From Jacaranda mimosifolia (Eukaryota > Streptophyta > Magnoliopsida > Lamiales > Bignoniaceae): a stretch of DNA of 64,000 nt. The translations under genes were made by a program, and so were the position numbers. Where the stretch lies: positions 30,907,404 through 30,971,403 of the forward strand of contig CM032122.1 in the NCBI GenBank assembly GCA_018894105.1. The letters are read 5' to 3'. The notes under the pieces were generated by a model, which was not told where the DNA came from, did not search any database, and saw nothing but the letters and a program-made list of their open reading frames with translations. This document shows, in pieces, positions 36,415 through 48,961 of the stretch; the first letter of the stretch is position 1, and the number at the start of each line of letters is the position of its first letter.

Positions 36415-39375
36415 ATAATATTAATTAAAGTAGTTATTTTATTTAAAATTAAATTGATATAAAATATAAATAAAAAATTCATATTTTTTCAAATAAATTA
36501 ATAATAAAGTATTCTTAAAATTAGTTCTAAGGATAAAACATCCTACTGCTTGCTACTGCTCATCATCCTTAGTCACTATATACTCAAGTAAATATATTTA
36601 TCAAAATTTGATTAGAATCACCAAAGTTTCATTAATATATGAAAATAATTACCCACTTATTTACATATATATTAATATTTAAATAAATTCTTTCCTTGAT
36701 TATTACAATAAAGTGAATAATCATAAAGTGGACGAACATGACATAATATGTGTTTAATTAATAAAAAAATATTATTATAATTGAGTAAATTGTCTATCCC
36801 ACAAAGCTCATAAATTAAATATATCAAAGATAATATTTTTAAATAATAAAAACAGAACAAACCTCATGATTTTGATGTAAACCAATCGCAAATATTTAAT
36901 GCTTTTCTTGATTTTATTTCATTCTCAATATTCCCTTTATTTTGTACATGAATTACATCAATACTTAAAATCAATTAATTCTATATAACAAACAAAACAT
37001 ACAGTTAAATCCTTAATAACAAAATCACGGAAGAATATAACTAAATAACAATATCTTTTTCTTTACTTACATAGAAAATTTTTTATGGAGATGCTTGGTA
37101 ATTACTCTTCTACAAGATGTGAAATTGGAATATTGAATGAGAGTTACTTGAGACTTGGATGTTTTTTCATTTTTTAAATTGTATTTAGGAATATAAAGTT
37201 TAAGACTTTTAATACATCTAAACATCTTTGATATTATCCCGTCAATATATATAATATCATATACATAATATCAAATTCCCTACTAGATAAAGATTATGGA
37301 ATATTATCAACTACATAATATTATTTAAAAAATAATATGCAACAAAAAACTAATAGATATTTGCATTAAAACATAAAAGTATATGAGAAGGACATAAAAC
37401 ACAAGATTGCTGGCTTAAGAGTTGTTGGAAAATTTAAAATTATAATATTTTAAAATTATGTTAGACTTAAATGACAATGAATATATATTCAGTTAAAACT
37501 TAAAATATAAACAATTAGATAATATATTGGCTGCCAAGAATTTAAAAAATTTCTTATTTAATTTCAATTTTTGAATAAAAATCAATTAAGCCAATACAAA
37601 ACTATGATAGTAAAGAAAAAAAAATTCAAAAAATAAAATAAATATATAAAATAATTATAAAGTTAAAATCAATATTAGTATATAAGTTAAACCTTTTATT
37701 GACTCATAGTTTAGTTATCCAATAATTAAGTGAAGAAAATAATTAAGAATATAATTGATAAAATAGTATTTAAAATTTTAAAAATAGTACGAATTATACA
37801 TACTTATACATACACAATTACATATATATGAATAAAAAATAAAAATTAAATGACATACTTTTAAAATATAAATATTCAAAAAGTGAAACAAACTTTAGAA
37901 ATACCAAAACCAAAAAATAGATCTTATCCTATAAAATTATAAACTTAGATAAACAAAAATAACAGAATTTAAAAATAAATTACAAAATCTAACAAATAAA
38001 TTAATAACTTAATTCAAATAATGAATTAAAGGATACTAAGTGTATAACAATTTAAATAAAATAAGAATTAACTGACAAAATTTATCAATAATTGAAGATA
38101 AAAATATAATTAACAAAAATAAAATAAAATAAAATTAAAAATATTAAGAGCAATTAATATATATCTCATCTCGTAAAATTATAAAATTAAAAGAACAAAA
38201 AAGGAATTTAAAAATTAAAAAATGAATCAATAACTTAAACTAAGTAATAAACAAAAAAGATAATAAAAATTTACAAAGTTAATAACAATAAAAGCTAAAT
38301 GATAGACTTTATTTATGGTTGAAAAGAAAATTATAGTATTCAAATCCAAAAAATCTCTTCCATCATGTAGGTAACATCCCTAAAACAAACAAACCAAAAA
38401 AAAAAAAAAAGAAATAAAAAAAGTGAAAAATAAAATCAAACAATCAATAAACAATTTGAAGAATAAAATAAAGAGGCACACAAAGAGATAGAAGGAAAAA
38501 AATGCTAGAAAATAAAGAGGCACACAAAGAATAGAGTGAAAAACAATGCTAGAAATTGAGACTATTAATAAAATGACTTTTGAAACACTCTATATATAGT
38601 GATATAAATATAAATTAGTTATTAAAAATAAGATAAAATTATGAAAAACTTATCAAACGATAGAGTTCAAATGATCCATATATCTTTTAGAGTAGAGATG
38701 AAAGAGATTTTGTAGATAACAGGAAATCATTTTGTTGGTATTTGAGATAAACAAAGAATAATTTGTTCTTATCAATGAAATGATTTCAAAAATTTAGATA
38801 TCTTTAAAAGGAATAAATACTTTCAATTTAATTATCAAAAATTAATTTTTAAATTTAATTAAAAAGCTCAAAATTCTAAGAATTCAGAATTTGATCAAAA
38901 TTGCACACTTATGGGGGTCTCACACCATTTTACTATAAAATAGTTGTAGAATAATAAAATTTATATATAAAATAAATAAAATATTTATCTATTAATCTTG
39001 TGATGAATTAAATTTATAAGATAGAATTTTGTGATAAGAGTACTTAACATGATGCTTATAAAATATTTTTTAAATTATAAACTTATTTAGTGAGATAAAA
39101 ATATGATTATGCATATTTTTTGAATTATCTTATGAGATAGAAATCTATATCACAATTTCGGATAAGCACAACATGATATTTTAGTTATAATAGATAAGCT
39201 GATCGTATTTAAATGAAATATAAAATTAAATAAGTAACTAATGAAAAATTTTCAACCGAATTAAAATACTCAAAATTTTAAAAATTTGACATTTGGCCAA
39301 AATTGGACAATTAGAATCATAATTGTATAATTATGGGTCCCACATCATTGTGCTATATATAATAGTATAGATAGA
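36249..39375 (-). mobile_element. Helitron 4, minus strand
   Basis: Read on the minus strand, the 5' end is TCTATCTATACTATTATATA followed by GCACAATGATGTGGGACCC (39375 leftwards). The 3' end carries a GTGCATTGCACCGGGC stem and CTAG followed by T (about 36249). The length is about 3.1 kb with no helicase gene. A second head-like segment at 38880-38950 suggests an internal duplication or an older nested copy. A ~50-bp phrase with GAGGCACACAAAGA is tandemly doubled at 38470-38560. Confidence 0.6.
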
Positions 39376-39407
39376 TGCGCAATTTTTATGAGTAGACCTT
39401 ACACAAA

Positions 39408-41252
39408 TAGGAAAATATATTTTTAACCCCCTCGAAAAAATCGTTTTGGTGGTTTACCCATTGTGATAAAAAAAAAGTTGAAATACTGCCTTATATTTTT
39501 AAAAATGTGTGAAACCCCCCCCCCCCCCCCTAAGACTATAAGTTTATCGCACGTGCCAACAAATGCTAGTTGTTATGATTTTTTTTATATAAAATAACTA
39601 TTATGCCCTTAGTATATCAACTGTTGAATCTTTTTGTTTAAATGAACGGCTCAAATTGAATATTACTTAATATTTATAAAAGATATATATAAAAAATTAT
39701 TTATAAATTTATATACATATGTATATACAACATATTATATATATTACAATATATTTATCAATATTATATAACATATATTATAAATATAATAGAGTATTAT
39801 AATATATAAATATATATATATAGGCTGCCAGGTAGCCATGCCAACCGGATCTAGCCAGGCCGACGAGATTCGGCCAGCGGCCGCCGTGTATTAAAAAAAA
39901 GAAAAAGACAAAAGAAAAAGTTTGGTTAAGGCTTGCCATGACAGCCGATTGTGTGGGGAGGGGGAAGGGAAGGGGGGACGACCAACTAGATTTGGTCAAA
40001 TCTGGCCGGCGGGCCGCAAGCGACCGTAGTCCCCAACGGCCGTTGTGCATAAAAAAAAAGAGGAAAAAAAAAATCTTAATGGCAGTTGGTTGCGCAAAGG
40101 GTGGCAAGCGGGCGTGGGGTGGGGAAGGGGAAGATGAATATAAATATATTATAAATAATTATATATATAATTTTATATACACATATATAATTTTATAAAT
40201 ATTAAACAGTATTTAATTTATATAAGTATGTTATATATTTAATAAATATAAAGTTATTTAATTTTAGATTAAATAAAAGAAAAAATATATTATATATATA
40301 TGTATATAGATATGTTATAAATAATTTTATATACATATATGTATTTATATAATTTTTGATATGTATATAATTTTATATGCATGTATGTATAATTTTATAA
40401 ATAATAAATAGTATGATATGTATATATATATATATAAAGATGATATGAATAAATATGCATATATGTATTTATATAATTTTTTTTGTATTTATATAATTAT
40501 ATATATGTATGTATGTATAGTTTTATAAATAATAAATATATTTAGTATATGTGTGTATATATATATATAAAGATGTTATGAATAATTTTATATGCATATA
40601 CGTATATATATAATTATATATATGTGATTTTATATGCATGTATATAATTTTTTTTTATAAATTTATATAGTATTTGATTTATATAAATATGTTATATATT
40701 TTATAAATATGAAATTATTTAGTTTTGATAATTATATATATGGATGTATATATAATTTTACAAATATTAAATAGTATTTAATTTATATAAGTATGTTATA
40801 TATTTCATAAATATAAAATTATTTAATTTTAGACTAAACAAAAGAAAAAGAAATATATATTATATGTATATAGATATGTTATAAATAGTTTTATATATAC
40901 ATATATATTATGCATATATGTATTTATATAATTGTTTATATGTATATAATTTTATAAATATTAGATAGTATTTAATTTATATAAATATCTTACGTATTTT
41001 ATAAATTTAAAATTATTTAATTTAGATTAAATAAAAGAAAAAGAAAAACATAAGGATATAAAGTAATTATATATATATATATATATATGAGGGTATTTTT
41101 GTTCTTTCAATATAAAATTCAACTCAAATAGACGGAAGGGGGCAGTGATCCAAATTTTAAAAATATGAGGGAGCGTTTCACCCCCCTTTTTTTTTTTCAC
41201 AGAGGGTAAATCGCCCATTTTGTATAACACAGGAGGGTAAAAAGATTTTAAC
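39408..41252. mobile_element. Long-TIR foldback element (MULE-like) with GC-rich core
   Basis: Left end 39411-39530 and right end 41130-41252 are imperfect reverse complements (AACCCCC ... GGTTTACCC against GGGTAAATC ... GAGGGTAAAAAG), including matching poly-C/poly-G stretches. CCTTACACAAA occurs on both sides (39397-39407 and 41253-41263), matching a 9-11-bp target duplication. The interior has a GC-rich core (39820-40130; GCCAGGTAGCCATGCC, CGGCCAGCGGCCGCCG), then about 900 bp of TA-rich subrepeats. In these, a TTAATTTATATAAGTATGTT-like phrase returns at about 40210, 40670, 40770 and 40970. No transposase. Short open frames over the core are low-complexity. Confidence 0.7.
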
Positions 41253-41263
41253 CCTTACACAAA

Positions 41264-42340
41264 CCCATCGTATGACTATAAATCTAAATATAGGTATTTC
41301 AATTTTTTAAGGGATTGGATAGAATTTTATCCGATCTATTGACATGGCTAGACATGACGTACTCTATCAATATAGTTTGAACGTTTGAGGAGAAGAAATA
41401 TAGTTTTATGTTTGATTTAATTTACAGCAAAAAACAAAAAAAGGTGCTCCCGTTACTAAGTACTAAGTTTATGTTTGGTTATATTTTTTGTTTGATTTTA
41501 TTATGTGTATTGGGAAAATAAATTATTGGAGAATGTAAAAATTATTTTTTAGTATGTTTGCTTATATTTTGAGGGAGACATTTTTTTCTATAACAGTCCA
41601 ATCAATGCTTTTTTATTGAATTTTTGAGGTGAAAATGAAATTAAATATGATGCATATATAGAATATATGTATGTATATATTAGAAAATGTGCATTTTGAA
41701 GGAAAAATGGAGATACATTTGATTATGTTTCCCAAAAACAACATTGTTCTGGGAAAACTTAACCAAACAAAGCCTAACTATGTAGGGATTTAGTTATATA
41801 GGATGGCATGCGTGTGCATGACATAGAATCATATTTCACTAGCAAAATAGAAATACCAGTGATGCTTATATTCAAAGTTATACAATGTTAATTTCTTTAT
41901 ATGCATGTGATTACTCTTTAACTTCACCAACATATTGATCATATAAATCAAATTATTTGATAATTGACTAGAGATTGACTGATAAAAATTGCATTTAAAT
42001 TCAATTTTTTATTAAATATAATAAATCAAATTTAAATTAAATAGTTTTTCATTTGATGAGATTTGAAACTCAGCACTATTAGTAAAAAAAAAAAAAAAGA
42101 AAAAAAGAAAAAAGGTGATTCAATATGTGTAAAATATCAAATTCTTTGAGTTTGCGGAGATTAATGCTTGTTCAAGCTTAAATATAGCATGCTCTTCGAC
42201 AAAATATTTGAAATTTAATAAAAACTCATTCAAATTTAAACAATAATATATTATGCTCAACTCAATTTGATTATAACCTTAAAAGACAATAAATCGGCCA
42301 TAATAAATAACATTCAATTAAGGAAAATTTTTGGTCCCGA

Positions 42341-42343
<3 letters not shown>
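41264..42343. other. Distal upstream region of the CCR gene
   Basis: AT-rich. Positions 41465-41790 look like a small MITE: AGTTTATGTTTGGTTA on the left is inverted relative to TTAACCAAACAAAGCCT on the right. Target duplication is not resolved. Confidence 0.45.

Positions 42344-42399
<56 letters not shown>
42344..42399. repeat. (AAT)n microsatellite
   Basis: About 18 uninterrupted AAT units roughly 510 bp upstream of the CCR start codon, a likely length-variable marker. Confidence 0.95.
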
Positions 42400-42400
<1 letters not shown>

Positions 42401-42572
42401 GCAAGTGCTGCTACATTTATCGCATGTGATTCGTCACTTTCCTTAAATTATTCACCAATTACTATATAAATTAACGTAATTCATTTATCACGTAATTAAA
42501 TTAATAATTCAATTAAAATATATTTTCTTAGAAAAACATTATGTTATCCAACATTAAAAAAAAAAAAAAAAA

Positions 42573-42772
42573 AACCAACAACCCCACCACATAATGTTTT
42601 GCCCAACCCCACCCCCACTAGAACGGAGAAAAATATTCTGTTTCCTCAATTGCAATGGATTCTTCTACACTCACTCCCTTTTTTCTTTTTCTTTTTTTAA
42701 CTGTGGTAGGTGAGCTGGTTAAATTTATTTTCAATTTATAAATAGAGCACTGCCCCGAGAGTTTTTTGACTC
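42573..42772 (+). promoter_or_regulatory. CCR proximal promoter with TATA box
   Basis: TATAAATA at 42737-42744 is a good TATA box, which would place transcription start near 42770. The 5' UTR of about 130 bases is CT-rich and lacks an upstream ATG. Upstream at 42573-42620 are ACCAACA and CCCAACCCCACCCC, similar to the AC elements that MYB factors bind in lignin gene promoters. AC-element function is inferred from sequence only. Confidence 0.6.
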
Positions 42773-42904
42773 TCATTCTCATCGGGTGTGTCTCTCCTTT
42801 TCTGTTCTCATATCATTTCCTCTTTCCCAAATTCACTCTCCCACTATATATATACACATACATACAAAAACAAACACGCAGAGTCAGCCTCCACCGCAGC
42901 CACC

Positions 42905-45900
42905 ATGCCGTCGGTCCGCGGCAAACTCGTCTGCGTCACCGGCGCCGGAGGATTCATTGCTTCGTGGCTGGTTAAACTCCTCCTTGAAAAAGGTTACACA
43001 GTCAGAGGCACCTTCAGAAATCCAGGTAACAGATGAAGGTTTGTGTGTATATGTTGTATCTATATATATGGGTTTCTTTTTTTTTCCTCGTGTTTGGGTA
43101 TTTAGTTATTTATATATGTTTGGTTGCAGAGGATCCGAAAAATTCACATTTGAGAGAGCTTGAAGGGGCGGACGAGAGGCTGATTCTGTGCAAGGCTGAT
43201 CTTAACGATTACGAGAGTTTATGCGAAGCCATTAATGGCTGCGACGGTGTTTTCCACACTGCATCGCCGGTCACTGATGATCCAGTAAGTTTTCGTTCTA
43301 TTGTTATATATATATATATATATATAGAGTGGGAGTTTCATTTTCCATTTTTGGCTTATAGTGCTTGTGTTGAAGAATTTTTTGTTAATTCTGAATGATG
43401 TGTGGTGGGAGTTTGAGGGTAGTGGCTGTGGCGGCGGCGGCGGCGGTGGTGGCCGTGGATGGTAGACAGGGGCGGGTATGCTTGCATTTGACGTAGGGTT
43501 GTCTTGGTGAAGACAATGGAGGACTTTGAATTTTCTTTGACTTGTATAATATTTTTTTCATTAAGAAAAACAATATTTTCACTAATTCTAGACCATCCAA
43601 TTTGACAAATTATTTTCAGTTTGTATTATCTAATTCTCTATAGTTGCTCTTTATTCAAAATACGTTGTCCCTTTTCTAGTTTTTCATTGAAATTAAGTAA
43701 AAGTAATTTGAAAAAAAAAAATAGTAAAACACTCAACGGGCATGTGTATTTTGTGTAACAGGGGATAAGAATACTTTATATATATATATATATATATTTG
43801 CACACATATGTACACTAATACTTTGTTAGAGATTTTAAATACCAGACTTCACACTTGTCGCACACATACAAATGTGAGAGTGACGTCATTGATTAACAGA
43901 CTATTTATTGATAAAAATATAATTTGAAAAAGTAATATTATATTATCTTTTTCTATTAATTTTTATTTTTTTCTCAATTTCAAAGAAATAAGTGTCCTAT
44001 GATTATAGAACATACAGAAATTATTAAGGTATATTTTACATCTTGTAGTCTTACGAAAATAACTTTTTGATGACGTTTCAATTGGACTATGACACTTGTC
44101 GTGATCCATTTGTGGTACGACAGCATGTATCGCACCTAACTTTCAATTAAATATTGATAAATAATTTCTAGGCTACCACACCTAATTTATCTCTTATGTT
44201 GATGTTTTATGTACCTGATTTTGATATAATATTAACTATTAATTTGTGCGTAACAATGAAGGAGCAAATGGTGGAGCCGGCGGTGAACGGGGCCAAAAAT
44301 GTGATAAGAGCGGCGGCGGAGGCCAAGGTCCGCCGCGTGGTGTTAACCTCCTCAATTGGTGCAATATACATGGATCCCAATAGAGACCCTGATAAAGTTG
44401 TGGATGAGACTTGCTGGAGTGACCTTGAATTTTGCAAAAACACCAAGGTTTGTTTTAATATAAATTTATATTGTCAAAACAATTGAAAATCAATTTCTAT
44501 TTACTAGTATTATATTGTTCCATATTTTATTATTATTTATGGTTTTTTGGGTAGGTTTATTATTTATGCTATTGAGCTAACAACAATTCCATTCGATAAA
44601 AAAATACTAATTATTGTTAACCAATGTTAGGATAATATATAAAAATGTTGGAAATTTTGACTTTTAATTTTTAACTTAGTGAAGAGACGAAATGAACCAC
44701 AATATTAGAATGAAAAGTAACATGAACTATATAGCTTCCTTAAATTAATTTTATGGTTATGTACTTCCTTCAAACTTTTACGTAGAGAATCAACTTGCTC
44801 GCAAATTTCAAATTTGATGCCCAACACTTAAGCACAGTCATGAAGGCAAAAATTTATTGAAGATGAGGAAAAATGAGGGGGGGAAAATCAATATGTAGAA
44901 AGATGACTTAGTTGCAAGCAATTAATTTTAATCCTATGTATTTATTAGCGTCAGTAAGTTGGGGTTCCACTTGATTGACAATATGGTTTATGTCTCTTTG
45001 GTAACTTCCTTGTCACATCCTTGTCAAGTTAGGTGCAAACAATGTTAATATATGTTACGAGAACCCCACTTTTAATAATGATGCAACTTATCATATAATA
45101 TAAAAAATACTTGCCTTAAATTTCATATTTTACACGAAATGATAAGAATCATGTCATGTCAGTACAAAATAGATTTTTCATATTATCATATGATTGTCAC
45201 TTTTTGATATCAATACAACAGTCTACCTCAATAAGAATTTTTCATATATAGCTCGTATGATTTATTTTCCAAAATACTTGATTATGATGCAATGTAATTG
45301 ATGTGTGTGTGTGTGTATTAATATGCCATTTTCAGAAAATCCTACTTTTAATAACAATGCACCTTATCGTTTCAAATTGGAAAGCATATATCTATGTTAG
45401 ATATTTCACGGGAAATGGTAAGGATCATAGTCACGTCCGTACAAAATAGATCTTATTACTGACATGACATGATTCTCATAATTCAGCAGATCTAAGTAAA
45501 AAAATTTCATATGCAGTTTATGTTTATTGTCCTGAATACCTTATTATGATGCAATATAATTGATATACATATTTATGTGGCATTTCCAGAACTGGTATTG
45601 CTATGGCAAGGCTGTGGCTGAACAAGCAGCATGGGATTCAGCTAAGGAGTTAGGGGTGGACTTAGTTGCGATCAACCCAGTGTTGGTACTTGGTCCATTG
45701 CTTCAGCCAACCGTGAATGCCAGTGTTCTTCACATACTCAAGTATTTGACTGGCTCTGCTAAGACTTATGCCAACTCCATCCAAGCCTATGTCCATGTCA
45801 AGGATGTGGCATTGGCACACATACTCTTGTTCGAGACGCCGGCAGCTTCGGGGCGGTACCTCTGCGCCGAGAGCGTCCTCCACCGTGGCGAGGTGGTGGA

Positions 45901-47847
45901 GATTCTTGCCAAGTTCTTCCCGGAATATCCCATCCCCACCAAGTAAGTTCATTAATCCTTTTACTTATGGTCCTAACTAAACAAAAACAAAGGGTCATGT
46001 TATAGTTTTGTTTTTAATAATATTATCAACTTTTAAGAGGATTATAGTTGACTAAGTCTTCTTTAGGGTAGGTATGCATGAATCGAAAACATATACTAGT
46101 TTCCCATTAGTACGTGATAGAATTTTCTTTGCCCAAAACTTTGACCTAATAGATGTACAAATGAATAGTAATTTAAAAAGAATTAGCGTCTTGTTGGAAA
46201 TGTGTGGAAGTGACATGTCTGTAAAAATAAAAATAAAAAAATTCGACATATTAGATAACATGTTAGACATACAAAACAATGTGTATCCTAAATTATTTGG
46301 ACTGATGAGGAATTTTTAGAAGAATTAACTAAAACATCAAATATTTTCTAAAATTAATTGAGAAAAAAAGTATTAACTCATTCAAAATTATAGTCTTGTT
46401 ATATTTTTTTTTATGAAGGTAAAATTCTCTTTGTTCTTCCCTAGAAATATACAGTATACATTTCACACTAGTAAAATTATGAAACAAGCATTTATATGAC
46501 TCTTTTTCTTTACACTCAAGTCAATTTTTGTTTATAAATTTTGTTATAAAATCACATATCTCATTAATATACAATTGAATCACACCGTGTCTTGTCCTAA
46601 AATATTTTCAAAAATTTCATATCGTCATCTTGTATCGTGTCTGTCGTGTTCGTCTCAACATCTCCATATCTATCTATTAAAGTTATAAGTTTTTGAGTTT
46701 CCCTTGAATTTTCCCATCACCCTAAGTTTTTAGTTATAATGGCTACTAAAATTGATGTTGATGATTCAATGGTGGCTCGTAGTTTGTTGCTTTCTTTCCA
46801 GTACTATCTTACATCATGAAAGGGGAGTGTTTTTAACCATTTCGTTCTTACATACTACCAACTACCAAGTACTTTGATAAAGTGATTGGTTATCTAATCA
46901 TGTAAGTAGAGAAACTTGAGTTTTCTTGTGGGCAATCACTATCCACACCTCTAATCAAGAGAAAAACATAGCCAACAACGTGACTGGCCCTAAAGGCCCT
47001 TCACCTACCACCAAGTCATTGTAAAAAATGGACCCAAATGGCCTAGCTAGCCTGACCCATTCTCCTCCAGCATTTGATGCCATCTGTCTTTTCATCATTT
47101 TCTTTTTGACTTCAACTAGGGGTTTTTTGTTATTTAATTATTTTTATTTATACACACATCAAATATATATGATAGATTCAAATTCCTACATCCCATTTTA
47201 TATTTGGGACTTATGTCAATGGACTAAATGACATCACCTTAGTTAATAATCAATAGATGAGGTTTTCATTTATGACTTGGTGGTAAAATGTTTATATTAG
47301 ATCCCTGCTAAAACAGAACTAAAATTGTGATAAAAATTAATGATTGGTATAAAAGTTGTCAGCACGTATTGGTAAAGAGATTTGCATGGAAGATTGTAAG
47401 TTACATTGACTTTGTTAGCTAGACATGAAAAATGGAAAGTAAAATTTTTTAAAAAAAGTGTTTTCTTGTTGGCATTTTTTTCAATACCTAATATGGAAGA
47501 GTTGTTGGACTTAAAAGCATGGTTTGCTATAGTTGGTCATTTTCATGAATGTGGGATCAAATTTTATTTTTTAATTTAATATTTATTCTTGGAATATTAA
47601 TCTGATATTTGTCTTTTCTTTTCTTTTCTTTTTTAATTCTTTTCGAAATGGGAATAAATGCAGGTGCTCGGATGAAAAGAACCCAAGAAAAAAGCCTTAC
47701 AAATTCTCACACCAAAGGCTTAAGGACTTGGGATTGGAGTTTACACCAGTGAAACAGTGTTTGTATGATACAGTGAAAAGCCTTCAGGAAAAAGGCCATC
47801 TCCCAATCGCAACTCAGAACGAGGAGCCCATTCGCATTCAGTCTTAG
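42905..47847 (+). CDS. CCR: Cinnamoyl-CoA reductase (monolignol pathway)
   Basis: CCR reduces hydroxycinnamoyl-CoA esters (feruloyl-CoA and others) to aldehydes with NADPH, the entry step of lignin monomer synthesis in the cytosol. Five exons: 42905-43025, 43130-43284, 44262-44447, 45590-45942, 47664-47847. All introns are GT-AG and the phases agree. The product is 332 residues, near the usual 330-345. An N-terminal Rossmann motif [11 protein letters not shown] starts at residue 11. The catalytic triad is Ser123 (LTSSIGA), Tyr157 and Lys161 within NWYCYGK (155-161), the CCR signature that separates it from dihydroflavonol reductases. The start ATG is in a good context (CCACCATGCC) and is the first in the transcript. 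The stop TAG is at 47845-47847. No defect was seen. A bona fide CCR is more likely than a CCR-like paralogue because the signature is exact. Confidence 0.95.
43430..43460. repeat. GGC-rich microsatellite in CCR intron 2
   Basis: A run of GGC/GGT triplets within intron 2 (43285-44261), unlike the AT-rich surroundings. The same intron has (TA)n runs at 43306-43324 and 43776-43796 and a SINE-like scrap near 43797-43905. Confidence 0.8.
45050..45589 (+). repeat. Tandem duplication at the 3' end of CCR intron 3
   Basis: About 280 bases (45055-45336) ending in GCCATTTTCAG are repeated with drift at 45337-45589, ending in GGCATTTCCAG, the true acceptor. Shared landmarks are CTACTTTTAATAA, GTACAAAATAGAT and TTATGATGCAAT. 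The first copy therefore carries a decoy splice acceptor. Confidence 0.75.
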
Positions 47848-48000
47848 TCCATTGGGCTGCTCCAGATTAATAAAAGCCCACATAAAATCTGGGCCTCCAT
47901 TTGATATGTACACTTTGGAGCTAGCAAAATAACAATTATGTTTATTGTTTTTTTTTCCTTTTTTATTTTAATTTGTGATCGAGTTAATACGTACCTTGAA
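47848..48000 (+). terminator. CCR 3' UTR with polyadenylation-like signal
   Basis: AATAAAAG at about 47870, 23 bases after the stop codon, is a plausible near-upstream polyadenylation element. T-rich stretches follow at 47946-47970. Confidence 0.5.
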
Positions 48001-48808
48001 AGTGTGCTGTTGATGTATGACTAAGGACAAACTTATTCGTCAAATATAATTAATGAAAGGTGTGTTCTCGGGAAGTTGGGCTCATTGGTGGTGTTCATTC
48101 CGGTAATTGGGCAATTGGATTATGTAGACATAAATTCTTATTTTGAGAAATCATCGATAAAGTTATGAATTAGGATATTTTGCATATATATATAACTAGT
48201 TGACCTCCTCATGACCATTTTTTTTTTAATTATTATTTCATAATAGTGAAAATTACAATAGCTATTTAGTATGTACCAATAAATTTAAATATGATTCATA
48301 TTGCCTACGACCTTGTTCATCAACTAATACAAGCAAATTTTTACTCCTCCTCCTCCTCCTCCTTCTCCTTCTTCTTCTTCTTCTTCTTCTTCTTATTTAT
48401 TATTATTATTTTTTTAATTTTTTTTGCTTTTTGTCATCAATTTAAAATAGAAAAAAAAAGGGAAATGCTGACTAGGAGTATCTTGGGGTGAGCTTGAAAG
48501 CTCCTTGAAACATCTTATAAGATATTTGAGAACTTATAAAATATTATAAAAAATTTGATAAAATTTTGAGAAAAATATCTTATAACATTCTAAAATAAAA
48601 TGATTGGGTTTTATAAGTTCTTCTAAAAAATATAAGGAGTACATTACTTATTTTTTATATATTAACAAACCCTTTTTATTTAATCATATTAGTTATAAAA
48701 TTGTTACTGCTAATATCTTATAAGTTTCAAAATGATTGTAACCAGTATATCCAAACATTTTATTTTAGGAACTCCATACTATTAATATTATATATAAGTA
48801 GTGTAATA
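48001..48808. other. Spacer with CT-rich microsatellite and MITE fragment
   Basis: A (CTC)/(CTT)n run at 48343-48393 produces a spurious Ser/Phe-rich open frame. Positions 48484-48650 are a partial relative of the MITE at 4803 (CATCTTATAAGATATTTGAG). No gene. Confidence 0.6.
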
Positions 48809-48961
48809 AGTGTTTGTATGACACAACGAAAAGCCTTCTTAAAAAAAATGCTATTTCCCAATCTCAACTTAGAATAAAGAGCTCATTCTCATTCAGTATT
48901 AGTCCATTGGGCTGATCCAGATTAATAAAGCCATATAAAAGCTGGTCCCTTTGATATATAT
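48809..48961 (+). pseudogene. Duplicated tail of CCR (exon 5 end plus 3' UTR)
   Basis: This stretch aligns with 47758-47908: TGTTTGTATGA, AAAAGCCTTC, TTCCCAATC, CATTCAGTATTAGTCCATTG, CCAGATTAATAAA. It thus contains the last ~30 codons of CCR, the stop and the UTR with the polyadenylation-like site. Changes and a small indel break the frame. The right side is cut by the retrotransposon at 48962, in a TATAT site. It is a partial tandem duplicate of the CCR 3' end, not a second working gene. Confidence 0.85.

Noticed and set aside
36541..36580. Possible tRNA or snoRNA near a more GC-rich patch
   Set aside because: No cloverleaf, box C/D or H/ACA pattern could be formed by eye.
39778..40198. Arg/Lys/Ala-rich open frames on both strands
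   Set aside because: The GC-rich core of a foldback element gives chance frames. No motif seen.
48291..48491. Ser/Phe-rich open frame
   Set aside because: A CTC/CTT microsatellite and T-rich DNA account for it.
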